IMG/VR virus record: IMGVR_UViG_3300034782_000062
Location: 62,001 to 126,000 of that record
DNA length: 64,000 nucleotides
Reading direction: 5' to 3' (one strand)
Source: a virus
The notes under the pieces were generated by a model, which made no database searches, was not told the DNA's origin, and saw only the letters and a program-made list of their open reading frames with translations. Below, one piece after another: positions 22,210 to 30,514 of the stretch (its first letter is position 1; each line of letters starts with the position of its first letter). The position numbers were made by a program, and so were the translations under genes.

Positions 22210-22922
22210 GTCACAAAGGCTATCTCTACAGCCTATGAGTAGAGACATGTAGACGCTTCGCAAACATTCTGTCCTCAAAGGGGTCACAAAGGCTATCTCT
22301 ACAGCCTATGAGTAGAGACAAGTTAGAATTCTTGATCAAAATGCTTCCATTGTTAAGGTCACAAAGGCTATCTCTACAGCCTATGAGTAGAGACGGATAA
22401 ACAGCATCGTAAACTCCACCCTCTGACAGGTCACAAAGGCTATCTCTACAGCCTATGAGTAGAGACAGGACGAGAGGCCGCTGAGGAGCGAGATGTGCGG
22501 GCACGAGTCACAAAGGCTATCTCTACAGCCTATGAGTAGAGACCGGAGCAAGCCCAGGATGTACTCGTGCTCGAAGGACGAAGTCACAAAGGCCATCTCT
22601 ACGGCCTATGAGTAGAGACATCGGTTGTCTTCCTCTGTAAACGATATTTCCCGTCCTGTCATAAAGGCCATCTCTACGGCCTATGAGTAGAGACACTGTA
22701 GAGTAGGGCAGTCCGGTTCCGTTAGCTACGTCCGTCACAAAGGCTATCTCTACAGCCTATGAGTAGAGACTTGCTCCATTCTGAACCGAACCAAACTTGC
22801 GCCTTGGTTGTCATAAAGGCCATCTCTACGGCCTATGAGTAGAGACAGCCCAACTTCAGCACTGGTTCGAGCCGCCGATAGGTGTGTCATAAAGGCCATC
22901 TCTACGGCCTATAAGTAGAGAC
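22210..22922 (+). CRISPR. CRISPR array, 10 repeats of 37 bp and 9 spacers
   Basis: Repeats start at 22210, 22283, 22358, 22430, 22507, 22583, 22658, 22734, 22810 and 22886. Spacers are 35-40 bp. Each repeat begins GTCA(C/T)AAAGGC and ends GAGTAGAGAC. Repeats 1-5 and 8 read AGGCT...AGCCT, and repeats 6, 7, 9 and 10 read AGGCC...GGCCT: a compensatory pair. The last repeat has an extra G-to-A change, marking the distal end and giving the same direction as cas12m. A possible pseudoknot pairs positions 8-12 with 21-25 and 15-20 with 30-35. No cas1, cas2 or tracrRNA is nearby. No spacer match inside the window was noticed by eye. Confidence 0.97.
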
Positions 22923-22973
22923 CGATAGAGATACGTCGACGCTGGGGTCACATAACAACACAGGAGGTACAAC

Positions 22974-23639
22974 ATGACCAATGAATTCGAGCGAATACTC
23001 CCCCCCGAGGTTGCCGCCGCCGTCCAAACCGGCAGGGCGTCCCTCATGGGCGGACTCATCCAGAGAATCAAGGATGGCAAGGAACAACTTTCGGCAGAGG
23101 ACCAATCAGAGATACTCGCATTGGTCCAAGACCTCATCAACGAGGGCCAGTCCGACAAGTCCCTCATTGAGGAGTCCGAGGCGCAACTCAAGAACCTCAC
23201 CGAAAACGTCAAGGGCACCCTCAAACTGGTAACGGAGCTGACCGAGCACATGCACCAGCTCAGGCTCTCACCTGACAAGCGCCATCTTCAGGACGACTCG
23301 ATCGAGAAATCCTGCAGGCGCGACCTCGAAGAGCACCACGACAAGATTCTTCGAGCCAAGCTCGTCATGGGCTACCGTGGCAACGACTCCGTCGAGGTCA
23401 CCTGCGACCCCCCGGCGCTCGTCCGGGTGACGCAGAAAGACGACGGCCAGTTCATCAACTGGACGACTCACGATTTCGCGGATCCGAACTGGGACGTCGA
23501 GCTTGTAAAGCCACATCCTGCTCTTGAAGGCGTCCGCTCTCTGTGGGTCGATGGCATCAGCCGATCGAGGACGGGAGAGGTTGAGCACCCCGACTGGGAG
23601 ATCGTTTCCAAGGGCTCGCTCAACGCAGATGTTCCTTGA
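22974..23639 (+). CDS. Hypothetical protein after the CRISPR array
   Basis: 221 residues; ATG behind ACAGGAGGTACAAC. Residues 1-95 are helical with heptad-like spacing (LKNLTENVKGTLKLVTELTE), and residues 130-215 are beta-rich with several tryptophans. No Cas family is recognised. GC content returns to that of the phage, so it is probably an ordinary phage gene and not part of the CRISPR system. Confidence 0.6.
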   Translation: MTNEFERILPPEVAAAVQTGRASLMGGLIQRIKDGKEQLSAEDQSEILALVQDLINEGQSDKSLIEESEAQLKNLTENVKGTLKLVTELTEHMHQLRLSPDKRHLQDDSIEKSCRRDLEEHHDKILRAKLVMGYRGNDSVEVTCDPPALVRVTQKDDGQFINWTTHDFADPNWDVELVKPHPALEGVRSLWVDGISRSRTGEVEHPDWEIVSKGSLNADVP

Positions 23640-23689
23640 CTTCTATCGTCCACTCCTCGGCATCAAGTAATTTTTTTCGGTTATCGGGG

Positions 23690-23717
23690 TTGACAGCCCC
23701 CTAGGGGGTGTTATTCT
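23690..23717 (+). promoter_or_regulatory. Sigma70-type promoter with palindromic operator in the spacer
   Basis: TTGACA (23690-23695), a 16-base spacer and TATTCT (23712-23717). The spacer contains CCCCCTAGGGGG (23697-23708), a perfect 12-base palindrome placed where a repressor or a MerR-type activator would bind. Transcription would start near 23724, inside a gene-free stretch. Confidence 0.7.
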
Positions 23718-23723
23718 TTCTGT

Positions 23724-24018
23724 GGGATTTGTAAAAGCCAGTGATGAGGCGATAGAGTCGGTCCCCCCCCATCGACTTTGTCGCCTCATCCATTTAAAAC
23801 GAAGGGAACAAGGTTCGAGGGCTGATACCGGCCCGCCACAACGAAGCGCTTCGTTCAAAAAAAGGACCCATAAGACTCGCGGGGGCGCGTATGCACGCAA
23901 CGCAAACCCTCCCCCCCGACGAAATGGCCAGCGCGCCGGTGTCAGCCTTCGGCCCTTGCCCCCGGAACCTGTCCCCCCAGTGCCCCTCGGTTTGCTGCAG
24001 CCGAGGGGCACACTTTTT
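23724..24018 (+). ncRNA. Candidate small RNA, about 295 nt, with C-rich loops
   Basis: It is bounded by the promoter at 23690 and an intrinsic terminator ending at 24018. No convincing gene lies between; an open frame from GTG 23722 has no ribosome site. A strong 5' hairpin (23743-23752 with 23781-23790, inner stem 23755-23760 with 23773-23778) presents a loop of eight C (23763-23770). Further C tracts are at 23907-23917 and 23973-23978. C-rich loops in bacterial regulatory RNAs commonly pair with Shine-Dalgarno sequences, and this phage uses GGAGGGAC sites. The targets are inferred, not shown. Confidence 0.55.
23980..24018 (+). terminator. Rho-independent terminator
   Basis: A perfect 11-bp stem GTGCCCCTCGG/CCGAGGGGCAC around TTTGCTGCAG, followed by ACTTTTT. 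Confidence 0.85.
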
Positions 24019-24027
24019 AAGGGGTGA

Positions 24028-24045
24028 CCACTTCTGTCATAGTGG
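24028..24045. promoter_or_regulatory. Inverted repeat upstream of the nuclease gene
   Basis: CCACT and AGTGG separated by eight bases, followed within 15 bases by a TATATC that could be a -10 box. It may be an operator for the 24099 gene; the -35 region is not convincing. Confidence 0.3.
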
Positions 24046-24098
24046 AAAGTTAGTATATCCTTACAACATCCACAAAACCGACAGGAGGGAAATTCATC

Positions 24099-25385
24099 AT
24101 GAGGACGAGCGACAGCGCTCTTGAACAGTACGAAGAATGTCCAAGGCAATACGACCTGGAGCGCAACCAGAAAAAGCGTGGGAAGCCAACCGCTCCCATC
24201 CGGCTCGGCAGAGTCGTTCACCGAACAATTCAGAAGCTCCTCAAGAAGTACAAGGAAGCGGGAGAGGCCAAGCCCTTCGACGCTTCACTCGCCTCCGACA
24301 TCTACACCGAGGAATGGGGGAAGGAGCTGGGTCTGAGCGGCAAAGAGCTTTTTACCGACGGACTGCAGATCGTCGCCGACTGGGTTGAGAAGTGGAGCAT
24401 CCCTCTCGACCCCCACTCCATCCTCGGCATCGAGGAGCCCTTCAAGTTCACCATTGAGTATCGTCCCCAGGATGATGAGTATGATGACGAGGAGGAAGAG
24501 GAAGAGACGGCGATCGAGCCCAGCAACCTCATGCCCGTGGAGGTTGTCGGCTACCTAGACCTTGTCCTCGGACACGATCTAGTAGACGAGGAGACGGGCG
24601 AAGTCGAGACTCTCATCGAAGTCATCGATTGGAAGACGACCAAGGCGTTTCTCACGAGCCGGGACGCACAAGAGTCGCTCCAACTCTCCATCTACGATCT
24701 CGCCGCTCGCGAGAAGTGGCCTGACGCCAGGGCCTACCGCGCCGCACTCAATCTGCTGCGTGACGGCACTCACCTTCAGGTTCGCCACAGCACCGCCGAG
24801 CGCCGCGACACCGAACGATACATCCTGGCGACGGCGGCTCAGATACGCGACGAGCGAGAGTGGGCTCCACGGCTCAACTCCAACTGCACCTACTGTCACC
24901 ACCGCCACGACTGCCCCGCCTACCAAAAAGCCCTCAAGGGCGACAGCCACACCGTCGCCGAGGACATGAATGACTTTGACAAGCTCATCGAGGAGCGTGC
25001 TGCGCTTGCAATCCGAAAGAAGATCGTCGGCAAGCGGCTCGACGAAATCGACGACGTCATCAAGGCACACCTCAAATCATCCAAACACCCGCTGGAGATC
25101 GGCGGCTGGTTCTTCAAGCTCTCATCTGTCGAGCGAAAGAACTATCCAGCCGACGTCGTCATCCCACTGCTCGCTCACAAGTTCGACATAAGCCCCGCCG
25201 AGCTGCTCGCCGACCTGACGACTGTCTCCACAAAGAAGCTCAAGGAGCTGATGAAGACCAAAGCCGAAGAGCTTGGGCGCGAGAAGGTCAGCCTCGTACA
25301 AGCCACCCTTGAAAGCAAAGCCGAACGCAACTACTCCTCTCGGCTGTACAACCGAAAGGAGAAGAAGCCCAAACCCAAGAAATAG
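24099..25385 (+). CDS. PD-(D/E)XK nuclease, RecB/Cas4-like with Fe-S cysteines
   Basis: 428 residues; ATG behind ACAGGAGGGAAATTCATC. The start SDSALEQYEECPRQYDLE is the PDDEXK_1 opening with the first cluster cysteine. The nuclease core follows: GRVVH, then VVGYLDLVLG (Asp), IEVIDWKTTK (Asp..Lys) and QLSIYDLAA. The remaining cysteines CTYCHHRHDCP complete a likely 4Fe-4S site. The C-terminal 140 residues are helical. Phage members act as recombination exonucleases, often with a helicase; an SF2 helicase lies 2 kb downstream. Although Cas4-related, it is a general phage enzyme and not evidence of adaptation. A palindrome copy lies in the coding sequence near 24463. Confidence 0.8.
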   Translation: MRTSDSALEQYEECPRQYDLERNQKKRGKPTAPIRLGRVVHRTIQKLLKKYKEAGEAKPFDASLASDIYTEEWGKELGLSGKELFTDGLQIVADWVEKWSIPLDPHSILGIEEPFKFTIEYRPQDDEYDDEEEEEETAIEPSNLMPVEVVGYLDLVLGHDLVDEETGEVETLIEVIDWKTTKAFLTSRDAQESLQLSIYDLAAREKWPDARAYRAALNLLRDGTHLQVRHSTAERRDTERYILATAAQIRDEREWAPRLNSNCTYCHHRHDCPAYQKALKGDSHTVAEDMNDFDKLIEERAALAIRKKIVGKRLDEIDDVIKAHLKSSKHPLEIGGWFFKLSSVERKNYPADVVIPLLAHKFDISPAELLADLTTVSTKKLKELMKTKAEELGREKVSLVQATLESKAERNYSSRLYNRKEKKPKPKK

Positions 25386-25394
25386 GAGGAACCA

Positions 25395-25640
25395 TTGTCC
25401 GTCCTGCACCTGAGAAAAACCAACAGTCCTGGCTCGGACCCACCCTCCGTCGATTGGATTGCCACCTTCGACGATAAGACCGGAATTTGTACCTATTGCA
25501 CCACGGCAGAGGGCGAGCCATCCGTTGCCTTTATCGGCAAGCATCGGAGCTTCATCGACCAATGGCTCGACCTCGGAGTCGTCGATGGAATCGCCTATCA
25601 CGAAATCATCGAAGAACTGCCGGAAGTTCCCGGCCAGTAA
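25395..25640 (+). CDS. Small hypothetical protein
   Basis: 81 residues from a TTG start five bases after AGGAGG (25384-25389). Beta-rich, with a conserved-looking end (YHEIIEELPEVPG). It sits between the nuclease and a large acidic protein. No family is recognised. Confidence 0.5.
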   Translation: MSVLHLRKTNSPGSDPPSVDWIATFDDKTGICTYCTTAEGEPSVAFIGKHRSFIDQWLDLGVVDGIAYHEIIEELPEVPGQ

Positions 25641-25709
25641 CACAATTTTCCGCAAAAACACTTAACCCCAAAAGGCGCAGATGCAATACTGCGGAGGAAG
25701 GAGCTTGCC

Positions 25710-27104
25710 ATGAGCGAGCAGTATTCTATCGAGCTGTATCACCACCCGATCGGTGAGGAGCTGGGCTACATCCACCTCGTCATCAACCACCCCGAGGACC
25801 CTGATCTCAAGAGGCTCATCCTCTCCTCGGAAAGAGGCCGAGACTTCGGAGTCATCTTCACAGTCGACATCTTTGTCGACCAATATCTTGAGATGTGCGA
25901 GGAGGAGCAAGTAACCACCCTCGAAGGTTGCGTCTTGGCGACGGCTGGAGACCAAATCGAGATCCGCGAAGTCCCCGAAGACGAGCCGGTTCAGATTCCC
26001 GAGCGCATCGAGTCTCAGGGCAATGTTCGATCGCTGATTACCGACCGCATGTGGACCCATGACTGGGGTCGCTGCTGCTGCGTCAAACGCGGCAACGAGA
26101 TCGAGCCCGTCACGCCTGAGCGCATCGCCGATGGCGAGGTTCCCTGGTGGAATCAGCGTTTCACTCCAATGCAGCTCGACCTCATCGCAGCGGCAACCGA
26201 CCCGGAGAACAAGGCCATGCACTTGATCGCCGGTGACGACACCATCTGCGGCGGCTGCGGTCACTACGTCTGGATTCAGCTTCCCGAGGACGTTCCGAAC
26301 GAGCTTCCCGAGCCTCCCGAAGAGGAGGAAGTCGATGAGCCGCTATGCCCGGAGCGTGACGCCTTGGATGCTGTGGGTTGGAAGAACAAGGCAGCCGCCT
26401 GGGAGGTCTTCTACGATGACCCTCATAACAAGAAGGTCATCGAGGAATCCGGTCTTCCAATCGCTCGTGCTAACGAGCGGCGCCGATTCAGCTCCGAGGA
26501 TGCCTTCGAGCCAGTCAATCTTCGCTCGGACGTGAAGAACAACCTGCACACCGTCAAACAGGTGTTCTACTTTGCGCTCGGCAACACTCGCAGTGGCACC
26601 TGGGCTGAGCTGGACCTCGACATCCTTCGCTCCATCAAGGGGTTGAAGGGCGTCGATATTCCAAATGAAGTCCTGGAGATGGTTGAATTGGACGACGAGG
26701 AGGCCAACGCTGCCATGCACGCACAGTCTGAGAACCGGGCGACCATGGCACACGTCGATGATGAAGCCGACATCCTGGAGTCGATGCTCGACGAGGACGC
26801 CGGTCTTGAAGTTCCTCCAGAGTTCATGGAGGAAGACGAATCGGAGCCGGAGCCCGAGCCCGAGCCCGAGCCCAATCCTGAACCCGAGGTCTTCGAGTCG
26901 AAAGCTCAGAAGCTTCAATCCTCGCCGAAGCCGACAAGCGAGCCAAAAGCTCCAAAGACTCGAAAGTTCACGCGCAAGCAGGCGAAGGCGAACCTTCTCG
27001 AAGCGACAAAGCAGCTTCAGAACGCCCTCGCCGTTTTCTACCAAGTTCTCCTGGATGACGAGGATGAGGATGAGGACGAAGAGTCACAAAAGGTCGGCGG
27101 CTGA
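25710..27104 (+). CDS. Large hypothetical protein with Glu-Pro repeat linker
   Basis: 464 residues; ATG behind GAGGAAGGAGCTTGCC. The N-terminal 130 residues are mixed alpha/beta. Cys/His residues near 175 (CGGCGHYVW) could bind a metal. An acidic middle leads into SEPEPEPEPEPNPEPE (near residue 378), encoded by a GAGCCC microsatellite. The C-terminal 60 residues are a basic then leucine-rich helix ending in an acidic tail. The layout suggests two domains joined by a stiff linker. The function is unknown. Confidence 0.6.
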   Translation: MSEQYSIELYHHPIGEELGYIHLVINHPEDPDLKRLILSSERGRDFGVIFTVDIFVDQYLEMCEEEQVTTLEGCVLATAGDQIEIREVPEDEPVQIPERIESQGNVRSLITDRMWTHDWGRCCCVKRGNEIEPVTPERIADGEVPWWNQRFTPMQLDLIAAATDPENKAMHLIAGDDTICGGCGHYVWIQLPEDVPNELPEPPEEEEVDEPLCPERDALDAVGWKNKAAAWEVFYDDPHNKKVIEESGLPIARANERRRFSSEDAFEPVNLRSDVKNNLHTVKQVFYFALGNTRSGTWAELDLDILRSIKGLKGVDIPNEVLEMVELDDEEANAAMHAQSENRATMAHVDDEADILESMLDEDAGLEVPPEFMEEDESEPEPEPEPEPNPEPEVFESKAQKLQSSPKPTSEPKAPKTRKFTRKQAKANLLEATKQLQNALAVFYQVLLDDEDEDEDEESQKVGG

Positions 27105-27131
27105 CCTTGGCCCGTGAAAGCAATCTCTGTC

Positions 27132-27165
27132 CGCAGGGGGGCGGCAACAGTGCCGCCCCCCTGCG
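27132..27165 (+). terminator. Strong GC hairpin (terminator-like, no T run)
   Basis: A perfect 14-bp stem CGCAGGGGGGCGGC/GCCGCCCCCCTGCG around AACAGT, 28 bases after a stop codon. Without a T run it may be an RNA-processing or stability element rather than a terminator. Confidence 0.45.
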
Positions 27166-27190
27166 AGACGGAAACGCTGTTTCAGCCAAA

Positions 27191-27379
27191 TTGGTCTGCC
27201 CAGCCCTCGACGCGCTCAACCGCGTTTTACTCAACCCAAAAACTTCAAATCCTGAGGATGTTTTATTTCTAATGCACGAAGAGTGCTGGGATGACATTCT
27301 CTTTGACATCGGCGTTATAAATGAGCATGAACTATTTGTTCGCCATGCTGCATTTGGACGCCTATTCTCACGGAGATAA
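27191..27379 (+). CDS. Small hypothetical protein, start uncertain
   Basis: 62 residues from TTG 27191; an ATG at 27272 would give 35 residues. The open frame also extends back to a TTG at 27107, but that would run through the GC hairpin. The sequence LVCPALDALNRVLLNPKTSN looks protein-like. It ends five bases before the helicase start. No ribosome site is clear. Confidence 0.35.
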   Translation: MVCPALDALNRVLLNPKTSNPEDVLFLMHEECWDDILFDIGVINEHELFVRHAAFGRLFSRR

Positions 27380-27384
27380 ACACC

Positions 27385-29292
27385 ATGCCCGTCATCAAAA
27401 TGCGCTACTATCAGGACGAGGCGCTCAAAGCCCTCGACCAAGGACGACGTGACGGAAAACGAAAGCAGCTCGTCGTCCTCCCAACGGGTTCGGGCAAAAC
27501 AATCGTTGCTGCAGAAGACATCAGGCGCGTTGTCACCAAGACTGGGAAAGGCGCCGTCTTCATGGCCCATCGAGACGAGCTAATTACCCAACCGGCCCAA
27601 AAAATACCACTCGTTTGGAACGACGCTGAGATCGGTAGAGTCAAAGCGAAAGACAACGAGCTTGGCCGCAAAGTCACCGTCGCATCAGTCCAAACGATTC
27701 AAAGAGAAAAACGCCTCGCTCAAGTCATTGGAGCACAGGAGTATTCTCTCCTCTACATCGACGAAGCTCACCACGCTACTGCAGACTCCTACCGCATGAT
27801 CATCGACGCCTTCGTAGAAGCCAACCCCAACATCATCATCGTGGGGCTCACGGCCACACCGGTTCGTGCCGACGGCACCCGGATGAGCGAAGTCTTCGCC
27901 GATGTCACCTACCAGAAATCAATGCTCGACCTCATCGAGGACGGCTTCCTCTCCGACCTGGAGCTGGAGCAAGTCCCCCTCGACGTATCGATCGATGGAA
28001 TCCCTCGCCGTGCAGGCGACCTCAAGCCCGCCGAGGTGCGCCGAGTCGTCACCAGGACAGACATTATGGTCGCCATGGTCGATGCCTGGAAAAACCGTGC
28101 GTCCTCACGACGAACCATCGCCTTCGCGGTAGACGTCGAGCACGCTCACCAGCTCGCTCAATGCTTCAAGTCTCGCGGAGTCAAGTCCGACGTCATTTTT
28201 GGCGACATGCCTCAGACTGACCGCAGGGCGAAGCTCGATGCCTTCCAACGTGGGAAGCTCGACGTCTTGGTCAACTGTATGATCTTGACCGAGGGCTTCG
28301 ATGACATCGCGCTGGATGAGGCACCTCCACTGTCCTGCATTATGCTCGCTCGACCCACCCTCTCTCAATCGCTCTATATTCAGCAAATCGGTCGAGGCAC
28401 CCGACCCGACCCCATGAAGGACAACTGCCTCATCCTCGATTTCTCGTATAACTCCAAGCGCCACCACATCATTCAGCTCCCCCACCTCTTCGGGCTCGAA
28501 AGGCTGAGAGGATTTGAGAAGAAAAAGAAGGAGGAGGAAGACGCCGAGGCACAGGAAAAGCACATCCCCTCGATTCTTGCGGCTGTCCGCGAAGCTCAGA
28601 AAGTCGATATCCGCAAGCCGCCACCCCGCGCCGGATTCAGGTGGGCTCGCAGCCAGTACGGCTTCGCCCTGTCCATCGGCAAGGAGCACGGTTTCATGGT
28701 CATCCGTCCTGTGGATGACGACAACCCAACGGAATTTGACGTCTATCACTTCGAGCCGCCTCGCGAAGACCTCGATGAGTCGCCATCGGGCAACCAGTTC
28801 GAGCTGGTCGCCCCCGGCGATACGCCGAAACCCAAGGCAAACAAAAAGCGGCGCATTCCTCGCAGCGAGGAGTATGCCGAACACAAGCTGACCTCGAAGC
28901 CGCTCAGCTTCGACTGGGCCTTCGGCCTAGCCGAGGACGCCTGTCGTGAGCTTCACGAGACCAGGTCAAAGGGTCGGAAGATGGCGAAGACAAAAATCAT
29001 CGATCGCGACGCCGACTGGCTCGCTCTCCCGCCGACCAACCAGCAGCTCAACGTCCTGGCCCGCACCGGGAAGAAGCCGAAGAGCCGTGGTGAAGCAACA
29101 AACATGATTACCACCATGATCATCGAACGCATCATTCGCGAGCGCGTCCCCGCGACGAAAAAGCAACTCGGCTTTCTTCGCTGGAAGAAGATCCCCTTCG
29201 ACAAAGGCATTACGAAGAGCATGGCTTCCAGGCTCATTGGCGAGTGGCACAAACAGCAAAAGGAGGGTCAACCACAGAAAGGCGGTACATGA
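27385..29292 (+). CDS. SF2 DEAH-type helicase
   Basis: 635 residues. Motif I LPTGSGKT near residue 36, motif Ia MAHRDEL, motif II DEAH (YIDEAHHA), motif III LTATP, and motif VI QQIGRGTRPDP near residue 335 define a type III restriction/RadD-like SF2 helicase. About 270 extra C-terminal residues are of unknown nature; they include KKRRIPRSEEYAEHK and a helix-rich end. It probably unwinds or translocates on DNA or RNA during replication or recombination. The last bases overlap the next start (ATGA). Confidence 0.8.
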   Translation: MPVIKMRYYQDEALKALDQGRRDGKRKQLVVLPTGSGKTIVAAEDIRRVVTKTGKGAVFMAHRDELITQPAQKIPLVWNDAEIGRVKAKDNELGRKVTVASVQTIQREKRLAQVIGAQEYSLLYIDEAHHATADSYRMIIDAFVEANPNIIIVGLTATPVRADGTRMSEVFADVTYQKSMLDLIEDGFLSDLELEQVPLDVSIDGIPRRAGDLKPAEVRRVVTRTDIMVAMVDAWKNRASSRRTIAFAVDVEHAHQLAQCFKSRGVKSDVIFGDMPQTDRRAKLDAFQRGKLDVLVNCMILTEGFDDIALDEAPPLSCIMLARPTLSQSLYIQQIGRGTRPDPMKDNCLILDFSYNSKRHHIIQLPHLFGLERLRGFEKKKKEEEDAEAQEKHIPSILAAVREAQKVDIRKPPPRAGFRWARSQYGFALSIGKEHGFMVIRPVDDDNPTEFDVYHFEPPREDLDESPSGNQFELVAPGDTPKPKANKKRRIPRSEEYAEHKLTSKPLSFDWAFGLAEDACRELHETRSKGRKMAKTKIIDRDADWLALPPTNQQLNVLARTGKKPKSRGEATNMITTMIIERIIRERVPATKKQLGFLRWKKIPFDKGITKSMASRLIGEWHKQQKEGQPQKGGT

Positions 29293-29699
29293 TGGAAGAA
29301 GGGCAGACTGTCCTGTTCCGGTTTCACGACAAGGAGCGTCCGTCTATCGTCCTCACAATCGACCGCCAGAACGGCTATGCCACAATCGTCATCGGATCTA
29401 CCGTTCTCAAACCCGACAAGCTCCCCGTTCAGGTTGAGTGCAATTCTCGCGCCGGTCGCCAGATGAGCCTGCATCACGATACGTACTTCTACGACGACAA
29501 AGTGATGATGGTCCCGCTCGATTCTCTTTTTCCACTCCCGAAGCCCACGAGCTGTCCTCACGAGGTCTTTCGGCATCTGAGGCACCTGCTCGCCACGCAA
29601 CGATTCGACCCTCACCTCAAGACCATGCATGAGAGAAAACCGCGCAAATCGAAGATCCTTTCGGTCTGCTTGGGAGATCTCATTAAGCATCGGTCCTAA
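29289..29699 (+). CDS. Hypothetical protein coupled to the helicase
   Basis: 136 residues; ATG 29289 overlaps the helicase stop by four bases. Beta-rich first half (VLFRFHDKERPSIVLTIDRQ), basic C-terminus (HERKPRKSK). No family is recognised. Confidence 0.55.
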   Translation: MMEEGQTVLFRFHDKERPSIVLTIDRQNGYATIVIGSTVLKPDKLPVQVECNSRAGRQMSLHHDTYFYDDKVMMVPLDSLFPLPKPTSCPHEVFRHLRHLLATQRFDPHLKTMHERKPRKSKILSVCLGDLIKHRS

Positions 29700-29776
29700 A
29701 TTCCACCAAAACCCTACGCTATGGGAGGCTTAGCTGCCTCTCATGGCGTCCATCACACATGCCCCTGTTGCATGTG

Positions 29777-29791
29777 TTACATTGCTATGAT
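29777..29791 (+). promoter_or_regulatory. Possible extended -10 promoter
   Basis: TGTTACATTGCTATGAT contains TGC-TATGAT, an extended -10 box, 20 bases before ATG 29811. A convincing -35 box is not present at 17 bases. The word TTGCATGTGTTACAT just upstream resembles TTGCACGTGTTACAT near 43959, where another promoter is proposed. Confidence 0.35.
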
Positions 29792-29810
29792 AGAAGGGAT
29801 GAGACCCATG

Positions 29811-30161
29811 AATAAGAAGGATTCATTGGCCAGGAGGGAAGGAGGTGGCGTCAGGAGGATGGAAGAGCCCATGGACATCGAGGTCGTGGGTCGCCGTCAG
29901 CCGACGAGCCTCCAAACAATCTTTCCCTGGTTCCGAATGAGCTACCACAGCGTGACGCGGGTTGGAGGTCAGACCCACGTCGTGCACAAGGAGATGACCT
30001 ACGAGGACGGCCACCTGGAGACTGCTGAGTTTGAGGGCGTCACCGACCCTGAAGCCTACAACGAATCCGTCGCCCAGATGCAAGAAACGTGGTTCGGCAT
30101 GATGCGCGCCTTCGGAGGCCCAGTCATGTCCCTATTCCTTCCACCACCCCGAAAAAAATAA
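29811..30161 (+). CDS. Small hypothetical protein
   Basis: 116 residues from ATG 29811 (behind AGAAGGGATGAGACCC). ATG 29859 and 29871, near GGAGG, are alternatives. Mixed sequence with tryptophans (TIFPWFRMSYHS) and a proline-rich end. It overlaps the next start by one base. Confidence 0.45.
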   Translation, partial: NKKDSLARREGGGVRRMEEPMDIEVVGRRQPTSLQTIFPWFRMSYHSVTRVGGQTHVVHKEMTYEDGHLETAEFEGVTDPEAYNESVAQMQETWFGMMRAFGGPVMSLFLPPPRKK

Positions 30162-30514
30162 TGAAAGAGCCACAGTACATATGGTGCGCGTGGCGCACCA
30201 AAAGTGGGTGGTCTGCCCGGCACGCGGTCCCGACTCGTGAAGATGATAATCCTGAGGACGTCAAGGGATTTTTCACCATGTGCATGAAGCGAGTCCCAGA
30301 TGACGCCCGCGAATACGACAGTTGCCCACATGGTCCCATCGCTTCTCGCGCTGCAGAGCGTTTTCTTTGCACCGTCTTCGGCATCGATCGATCCAGCGGT
30401 GACGATATCTGTCGTCACTGCAAACGCATTCTCGAAAGGCTTTCAAAAGAAGATGACGCACCCCCTTCAGAAACACATCAAGAGCGGACGACTTCGGGCG
30501 AGGCGACTCGGTAG
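30161..30514 (+). CDS. Small hypothetical protein with possible zinc site
   Basis: 117 residues, starting in TAATG with the previous stop. N-terminal WCAWRTKSGWSARHAVPTRE and C-terminal DICRHCKRIL (CX2C). It overlaps the next gene by 62 bases in another frame. No family is recognised. Confidence 0.45.
   Translation: MKEPQYIWCAWRTKSGWSARHAVPTREDDNPEDVKGFFTMCMKRVPDDAREYDSCPHGPIASRAAERFLCTVFGIDRSSGDDICRHCKRILERLSKEDDAPPSETHQERTTSGEATR

Noticed and set aside
23722-24027. A 101-residue protein in the promoter-terminator unit
   Set aside because: The GTG would be upstream of the predicted transcript start, there is no ribosome site, and the product is low-complexity Arg/Pro.
24099-25385. Cas4-like nuclease as CRISPR adaptation gene
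   Set aside because: The fold is shared by general phage RecB-like exonucleases; no cas1 or cas2 is nearby, it is 1.2 kb and a terminator away from the array, and it is followed by a helicase.
27107-27190. Extension of the 27191 gene back to TTG 27107
   Set aside because: It would run through a perfect 14-bp GC hairpin and has no ribosome site.
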